Part shown: positions 57,955 to 64,000 of the stretch, piece after piece
Layout of the letters: every line of letters begins with the position of its first letter
Numbering within the stretch: position 1 is the first letter of the stretch
Origin: Ricinus communis
Taxonomy: Eukaryota > Streptophyta > Magnoliopsida > Malpighiales > Euphorbiaceae
Direction: 5' to 3'
NCBI RefSeq assembly: GCF_019578655.1
Contig: NC_063264.1
Location: 17,968,429 to 18,032,428, forward strand
DNA: 64,000 bases
Program-made: the position numbers and the translations under genes
The notes under the pieces: generated by a model
Told to the model about the DNA's origin: nothing
Database searches by the model: none
What the model saw: only the letters and a program-made list of their open reading frames with translations

Positions 57955-58740
57955 TTTTATCAGGCCATTAGAGGATTGACACCAAATAAATTTATCAGTG
58001 TTAACTGCCTTCGTCAAAAAATCTGCTAGGTTGTCTTTAGTATGAATGTTTTTCATATCCACAGTGCCCTCTTCCACTTTTTCACGAACGAAGTGATACT
58101 GGACTCATATGTGCTTTGACTTTGAATGAAAAGCTGGATTCCTTGCGAGATGCAAGGTACTCTGACTGTCACAGAACATAGGAATATGCTCTTGTTCGTG
58201 CCCGAGTTCCTCCATCATCATTTTCAACCATACTGCTTCCTTACTAGCTTGTGTAGCTGCTACATATTCTGCTTTTGTTGTTGATGTCGCCACAACTGAC
58301 TGCAGTTTTGATACCCAGCTCACAGCTCTGCCAGTAAGTGTGAACACATACCCTGTAAAAGATTTGCTTTTATCAAGATCACCTGCATAATCTGAGTCAA
58401 CATATCCTCTGATAATAAAGTCTGATCCTCCATAACACAATGCAACATCTGAGGTTCCCTTAACATATCTTAGAATCCTCTTTACAGCATTCCAATGCTC
58501 TCTGCCAGGATTCGCCATGTACCGACTTACTACTCCCACTGAATGTGTAATGTCTGGTCGTGTACAAATCATCGCGAACATTAAACTCCCCACTACTGAT
58601 GCATACAGTACTCGATACATTTTCATCCTTTCTTCTTCATTGTTAGGACTCATACTGGAGGATAATTTGAAACTAATAGGAAGTGGGGTAGAAATTGACT
58701 TACAATCTTCCATATTAAAGCGTCGCAAGACCTTCTTCAA
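57955..58740 (-). pseudogene. element C RNase H and C-terminus, one premature stop
   Basis: 58740-58105 is open for 211 codons. It covers the RT thumb-like 'SVVGSLMFAMICTRPDI' and the RNase H landmarks YVDSDYAGDLDKSKSFTGY, 'SVVATSTTKAEYVAA' and 'CDSQSTLHLARNPAFHSKSK'. The frame then meets TGA (58107-58105), where the family has Arg, so CGA changed to TGA. Beyond the stop the tail still reads on to about 57955 (family: VREKVEEG... NLADFLTK). Only this stop separates the domain from a complete end. Confidence 0.9.
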
Positions 58741-58789
58741 ATAATTTTTCTGAGAAAGTCAAATCTTCCTATTGTTTCTGTCTCGGTGA

Positions 58790-59110
58790 ATTTGCATCCC
58801 TAGAATCTAGTTTTCTGGTCCCAAGTCCTTCATTTCAAATTCCCTAGCCAACTGTGCCTTTAGTTCTTCAATATGATCTTTATTAGGGCCCGCTACCAAC
58901 ATGTCATCTACATACAACAGTAAGATAATAAAATCACTTTTACCTAACCTCTTTGAAATATGCACAAGGGTCTGCATTAAGTCTGTTGTATCCAAGGCTC
59001 ATGATGAAGGAATCAAATCTCTTATACCAACACCTCGGCGCCTGCTTTAAACCGTATAAAGATTTGTTCAACCTACAAACCAAGTTCCACTTTCCTTTTT
59101 CTTCAAAATC
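58790..59110 (-). pseudogene. element C reverse transcriptase, palm part with YVDD
   Basis: 58995-58807 has 'KSDFIILLLYVDDMLVAGPN', with the catalytic YVDD box intact, and 'QLAREFEMKDLGP'. The 59110-59000 segment (family: QPEGFxxxGKExxVCKLxKSLYGLKQAPRxWY) is present but broken by a stop after 'EIYMLQK' and by frame changes. Confidence 0.9.
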
Positions 59111-60034
59111 TTATTTCTGGAGCATATAAATTTCTTTCTTAAGATCTCCATGAAGAAAAGCTGTTTTCACATCTAGCTGCTCTAGATATAAGTCAAATGT
59201 AGCACACATCGCCAAGACTACTCGAACAGTTGTTAATCGAACCACAGGGGAAAATATTTCGTTGAAGTCAATCCCCTCCTTCTGAGCATATCCTTTCACC
59301 ACCATTCTTTCACGAAACCGCTCCACTTGATCATCACTATTTCTTTTGATCTTAAAGACCCATTTGTTGCCAATGGCCTTTCTTCCTTGTGGTAGTGGCA
59401 CAAGCTCCCAAGTCTTGTTCTTATGTAGAGCTTCCATCTCTTCTTGCATTGCTGCCATCCATTGAGATGCATCTGAACTGCTCATTGCTTCTTGGAGAGT
59501 TGATGGCTCCCCTTCCTCAGTTAGAAGACAGTATGCGACATTGCTGCCTATATTATAATCTTTCTGCCAGGTTGGTGTAAATTTTATACGTTTTCCCTTT
59601 CCAAGTTCTAACTCTTCAAACTCGACTAGCTCTTCAAACTCGACTGGTTCTTCCTCTTCGTGCTCTAGTGCTGCTTCAGAAGAATCTTCTTCTGTAGACT
59701 TTCTTTCCACCTGTATAATTGTAGTCTCTGAATTTTCTTTTGAAGTGCTATCATCTTCTCCCTTCAATTTATCTTCTAAAAAGATTACATCCCTACTGAT
59801 TATAACCTTGTGGGCAGTGGGATCCCACAGGCGATACCCCTTCACACCATCAACATATCCCAAGAACAAACACTTCCTGGATTTTGGATCCAGCTTTGTA
59901 GTTTCTTGGGTATTATACATCACATACACAGGACTTCCAAATATATGGAGGTTTGAATAATCAACTGGCTTCCCAGTCCACATCTCCATCGGTGTCTTTT
60001 GATCAATTGCTGTAGATGGAGACCGGTTAATCAT
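59111..60034 (-). pseudogene. element C integrase C-terminus, linker and RT N-terminus
   Basis: A 307-codon frame. It starts in the integrase C-terminal part ('MINRSPSTAIDQKTPMEMW' and LHIFGSPVYVMY). An acidic linker with a tandem VEFEEL duplication follows, then the RT start: ASQWMAAMQEEMEALHKNKT, WELVPLPQGRKAIGNKWVFK, KGYAQKEGIDFNEIFSPVVR and LDVKTAFLHGDL with the first catalytic Asp. It ends at a TAA after 'MLQK'. The frame before it (integrase core) differs by a small shift at 60035-60058. Confidence 0.9.
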
Positions 60035-60058
60035 ATAACAAGCGGTGTTAACGCCTCA

Positions 60059-60721
60059 TTAAAATACCTTATTCAGACTGCGAGCTCCCAACATTGCTCT
60101 AGTTCTTTCTAACAGAGTTCGTTCATCGCTCGCCACTCCATTTCTTTGAGGAGTGTATGCCGTAGTGAACTGCCTCTTAATGCCTTCTTGCTTACAAAAG
60201 CTATCAAATTCATTACCTGTGTATTCTCCTCCATTATCTGTCCTCAAACACTTGATCTTATTGCTTAAATCAAGTTCAACCCGCGCTTTGTAAGTTTTAA
60301 AAACTGCAAATACATCTCCCTTGCTCTTGATAGGATACACCCAACATCTTCTGGAGTAATCATCGATGAAGGACACAAAGTACTTAGCTCCTCCTAGTGA
60401 TGAAACTGGTGCTTGCCATACATCAGAGTGAACTAATTCTAGAACATCCTTGCTTTTAGAATTGGATGTATTGAACTGTAATCGATGCTGCTTGCTTGTT
60501 ATGCAATGCTCACAAAAGGGTAATGACACCTTTGTGAGATCAGGAAGTAGATTTTTCTCAGCAAGAACCTTCATGCCTTGTTCAAACATATGTCCAAGCT
60601 TCTGATGCCATACCATTGCAGATCTCTCGCTTGAACTACTTGAAGCAATAGATGCTTCTGCTTCATGCACAGTCTCTCCTAAAAACATATACAAATTAGC
60701 AGCAATTTTTTCTCCTTTCAT
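60059..60721 (-). pseudogene. element C GAG-pre zinc region and integrase core
   Basis: 220 codons. The HHCC-like zinc part (WHQKLGHM ... CEHC) is followed by the rve core: first Asp in 'ELVHSDVW', second in 'LRTDNGGEY'. Where the family reads QxNGVAERMNRTLLE, this copy reads QRNGVASDERTLLE (about 60140-60100), so the third catalytic residue (Glu) is not at its place. Small deletions that cancel out in frame explain this best. The integrase is presumably inactive although the frame stays open. Confidence 0.9.
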
Positions 60722-60792
60722 AATTACAGCGCTCCTCGGCTAATCTTCATGAGTCCTTTCTAAATTTTGATAATGCAATTAAGATCATCCAG

Positions 60793-61888
60793 CTATCCCA
60801 GAGATAACAAATTCTTCTTCAGACCTTCCACATGTCGCACTCCTTGAATAGTGCAGACTGTACCACCATGCATCTTCAACCTGATAGTTCCAATGCCTAT
60901 GATTTTTAAGACATTATCTTCACAACTATACACAGATCCTCCTAAGATAGGTTCATAATGAGGGAACCATTCTCTTCGAGAGGTCATGTGATAAGTTGCT
61001 CCTGAGTCAAGAAGCCATACATCAGCAAATATCTTCCTGCTCTCAGTTGATATTGCTGCTTCACAGCACAATACATTTCCATCATCCGAAGTGCATGCCA
61101 CATTTCCTTGAGGATTAGAATTCTTCAGACTCCAACAATCCCTTTTCAGGTGACCTTTCTTACCACAATGGTAGCATTTATAATTCTTCTTACTTTTTGA
61201 TTTTGATCTACCATGATTGTAACTCCCATTTAGACCACGTTCTGTTGATCTCCCTCTCATCACCATCAAGGCTTCCACCTGTTGTGAACCTGCCTGCTTG
61301 TCTTCCTTGTTCTTTCGCCGATTTTCTTCTTCAAGAATAGCGGCTGCTATATAATCAAAGACTAGAATTTCGGTAACAACATTATTTGTCAAACTGATGA
61401 TGAGTTGATCATACGAATCAGGTAGACTTTGGAGTAGAAGTTCTGCACGTTCTTGTGACTCTATTTTATAGCCCAAAGATGTGAGTTGAGAAAATAGAGT
61501 ATTCAAGACATTAAGGTGCTCTGTCACTGAAGTAGATTCTGACATTCTTAATGTGTAAAGTTTCCTCTTAAGGAAAATTTTGTTGTGTAATGACTTGGCT
61601 TCGTAAAGTCTAGTGAGGTGGTCCCAAATCTCCTTTGTCGTTTTCTTTTCTTCTATACTGGACAAGATCCCATTTGCAAGTGCCAGATGAAGGTTTGCAA
61701 TAGCATTCCCATCCATCTCGTTCCACTTATTATCATTTGAGTGTTGTCGGTCGTTCACTGATAGCCGCAAGACAATTGTCTTTTCTCAATACAGCCTTTA
61801 TCTTTAATTTCCACAGTGAGAAATTACTCACGTTGAACTTTTCAATCTCAAATTTTGCCGCAATTGCTTCTATCACAAACGGTGCCTT
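60793..61888 (-). pseudogene. element C gag and protease
   Basis: The main frame (61770-60793, 325 codons) holds the gag helical part ('NDNKWNEMDGNAIANLHLAL'), the CCHC zinc knuckle CYHCGKKGHLKRDC and the protease active site DSGATYHMTS. It stops at TAG (60795-60793) after NLLSLG, where the family has Gln (CAG to TAG). The N-terminal part of gag, 'KFEIEKFNVSNFSLWK' from about 61862, lies in another frame, joined by a one-base shift near 61735. The expected start codon (61888-61886) reads AAG. Gag is thus broken in three ways. Confidence 0.9.
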
Positions 61889-62136
61889 TTAGCTTGTAAA
61901 ATGAACCGCAATAATGAACACAACTCACTAGGTAAGTTCCCAAGAAAGACTGGAGGGTCACAAGCAGACCTCTTAAATACCAATCTCCTTAGACAGAACC
62001 TTCCCTAAATTGTAAGTATTCTTACTACTCCACACAAGCTCTTTTGCACTAAAGAAACCTTAAAAAATTCTCTTCTGATGCGAAAGATCATACTGAGCTG
62101 CAACCACCGAATTTTAAGAAATTTTTTGCCAACCAA

Positions 62137-62148
62137 GCTCTGATACCA
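62137..62148 (-). other. primer-binding site of element C
   Basis: Coding strand TGGTATCAGAGC, a perfect match to the 3' end complement of initiator-Met tRNA, two bases inside the 5' LTR. Confidence 0.95.
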
Positions 62149-62150
62149 AT

Positions 62151-62574
62151 TGTAGAAAAATATGAACTTGATAGAGCAAAATCACAGCTAATAATTTGAG
62201 AAAATAAAGATAAAGTAAGACAAAATACACAATAGAACACACAGATTTACGTGAAAACCTCTAAACAAATTAGGGTAAAAACCACGGGCAATGATAGAAG
62301 AATTTTACTATAAGAAAATAATAGGAGTTACAAACTCTCTATTTATAAAGGAGAAAACATTAAAATTCTCTCTTTATAATAGGAGAAAAATAATTGCTTA
62401 ACTCTCTAATATTTTTCTCTTATTTTTTGGATGATAGGATAACAAGGTGAGGCCTTTATTATATAGGCTTGGAATGTACCTCAACATTTGTTAATTTAGC
62501 AATGTGGAAGAAATACTCCTCAAAAATTAATAACTTAACAATGTGGTAGAGATAAAAATCCCTAAATATCAACA
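62151..62574 (-). repeat. 5' LTR of element C (promoter LTR)
   Basis: 424 bp. On the coding strand a TATA box TTTATAAATAG lies at 62349-62339. A second TATA-like stretch lies about 30 bp further upstream, in what looks like an imperfect duplication of a 'CTCCTnTTATAAA' unit. Transcription would run leftwards. Confidence 0.95.
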
Positions 62575-62579
62575 GAGGC

Positions 62580-62815
62580 AACCATCGCCTCCCAAACTTT
62601 TTCTTAATAATTTTTTTTTCACTAATAATATTTTATATTTTAAATTTCCTCTTATAAACCTTTTAAAGCTTTTATTTCGCCCAGAAGTTTCTATAAATAT
62701 TTCTTTACTATATTATATATATTTCTAGCTACATCTCCTATACATTTTAAAAATTTATAATATTCTTCATTTCCCTCCACCTTTTCAATATTTTAAGAGC
62801 AAAAACTAATGAGCC

Positions 62816-62852
<37 letters not shown>

Positions 62853-64000
62853 GTTAAATAAAAACAAAATAGAAGAAATTCAAATTGTAAACAATATCTT
62901 AATTTTTGCATGTTACTTGTCCCGACATGTGTGTTACACAATCTTTTGAAGCTGGGTGTCATTAGTCAGATGGTAAAATATATTAGTTTGGTAGGCCATA
63001 AAAATTAATTTAGGATTAATTGTTCATTTTTAAAAGTTTGAGAGGCAAATTAACATTTGAGTAAACCTAAATAAATTAAATTACTCCCCTGCCTGAAATG
63101 CAAAAACAACCATTCAAAATCAGACATGAAATGGGAAAATGACAAATTAATTACTGTGGCCATTGACCAAATTGGATCCTCTGGATAAGTGACGTGTCCT
63201 GGTACTTACTGAGTCTTTTTCCAATGTAAAACAACAAATTGTCTGTGTCATGGTGTACCATAAGGGCCCATGCATTCTGATTTTGCTATCCAATATCCAT
63301 TTGTCTAATCTGATACTTCTGCATTAAATCAAGATAACAACTTAGAGCCAAGTGGTTACATGAGTTGTACGAGTGACAACCAGCCATGCCGATCCCAACA
63401 TGTTGTTATTTAGATTCGACTCGGTAAAACTATATCAGTGACTCGGATTCGAAATATTATAAATAATTTTAAACAAGCTAAAAAGTAGGTTGAATTGGAA
63501 TTAAGTTGAAATTATTTGAAATATTAAAATACTTTTTTTTTTTGTTTTTATTATATAAATCAGTATAATAAAAAATAAAATAAAATTTATTAGTATTAAA
63601 CTAATTGAGAATAATAGAATTTAAAGTGATGAAAAACTCTATTATAAGTAAAATCATCTTACTCTATTAACAATAAAATAAGTCCTTTTCAATTAGAAGA
63701 AAGTCTTAGAAACTTTTATCATATATTTGATTATAAGAGAAAAAAAATTGTTTGAATTTATCTTTTATTATAAATAAATAATTTTTTTTTTAAATTTATG
63801 ATATATCAAATCGAGTATTTGTATTTTCAAATTTAACTTAAATTTTTAACGGATTTAAAATTAAAATAAAATCGAACAATAATACTTTCTAAAAATGAGC
63901 TCAAACGAAAATGTTAAGATCATTTCACATCCTTAATGAATTGCTTTATTTTATTAATTTTAAAGATTATAATCTTTTTAAAAGAATAAGATAAATTAAA
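62580..64000. other. spacer, no gene recognised
   Basis: AT-rich with a (TA)n run at 62821-62848. The 63080-63420 part is less AT-rich but shows no open frame, domain or RNA. Confidence 0.55.
62821..62848. repeat. (TA)n microsatellite
   Basis: About 28 alternating bases. Confidence 0.95.

Larger units (their letters stand above)
57448..62574 (-). mobile_element. full-length Ty1/copia LTR retrotransposon, element C
   Basis: 5,127 bp with paired LTRs, GAGGC target duplication, perfect primer site and purine tract. On the minus strand: 5' LTR (62574-62151), primer site, gag and protease, integrase, RT, RNase H, purine tract, 3' LTR (57872-57448). The coding sequence is far better kept than in elements A and B: about five long frames cover nearly the whole polyprotein, separated by single stops or small indels. 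About 20 differences between the LTRs (roughly 4.7%, counted by hand) make it the youngest dated insertion here. The polyprotein resembles the TNT1/Tork-like copia lineage. Confidence 0.97.

Noticed and set aside
58517..58744. Plus-strand open frames within element C (also 59389-59580 and 59745-59960)
   Set aside because: They are antisense shadows of the copia polyprotein.

Overview
The window looks like a gene-poor, AT-rich stretch of a eudicot plant nuclear genome. Intron-containing genes, NAC-family coding sequence, Ty1/copia and L1-type retrotransposons with plant-type priming sites and long AT-rich spacers all support this. The NAC protein and the base composition would suit a Malpighiales species (for example Euphorbiaceae), but that placement is inference. 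I see no bacterial genes, rRNA, tRNA, CRISPR array or phage. Only one gene appears intact: a three-exon NAC transcription factor at 10158-11387 (+) of the stress-responsive ANAC019/ANAC055/RD26 type. A TATA box and a dense set of ABA-type G-boxes lie upstream.

Layout. 1-2030: spacer with a 183-bp tandem duplication. 2031-6519 (-): decayed copia element A with both LTRs, followed by a second RT scrap of the same family (6590-6960) and a foldback element (7100-7858). 8197-11700: NAC promoter and gene. 13871-14800 (+): gag fragment of family A. 15208-18830: several gene-like or promoter-like relics that I could not name. 19400-24800: AT-rich spacer with a (GA)28 microsatellite, a diverged direct repeat and a LINE 3' end. 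31975-38492 (+): copia element B, complete by its LTRs and ATTAT target duplication, recognisable gag absent, with an array of near-palindromic 15-mers in its leader and a 1,387-bp solo LTR nested inside it. 40701-41200 and 42205-43043: two foldback DNA elements. 44291-45425: a copia 3' end next to a LINE ORF2 scrap. 48234-48664: a pogo/Emigrant-like MITE. 48813-51600 (-): a degenerate L1-type LINE. 53015-54255: a DNA element with long inverted repeats. 57448-62574 (-): copia element C, the youngest, with GAGGC target duplication and LTRs about 95% identical by hand count.

How it works together. The NAC gene sits between dead or dying transposons. Its promoter carries ACGT-core sites that fit regulation by ABA and drought. 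Everything else is transposon strata of different ages, one of them demonstrably nested. Many stop codons in the coding relics are CGA-to-TGA or CAG-to-TAG changes, the pattern expected from deamination of methylated cytosine. No new multi-gene system is visible. The most interesting signals are the heat-shock-element-like palindrome array in element B, the in-frame second intron of the NAC gene and the nearly perfect foldback at 40701-41200.
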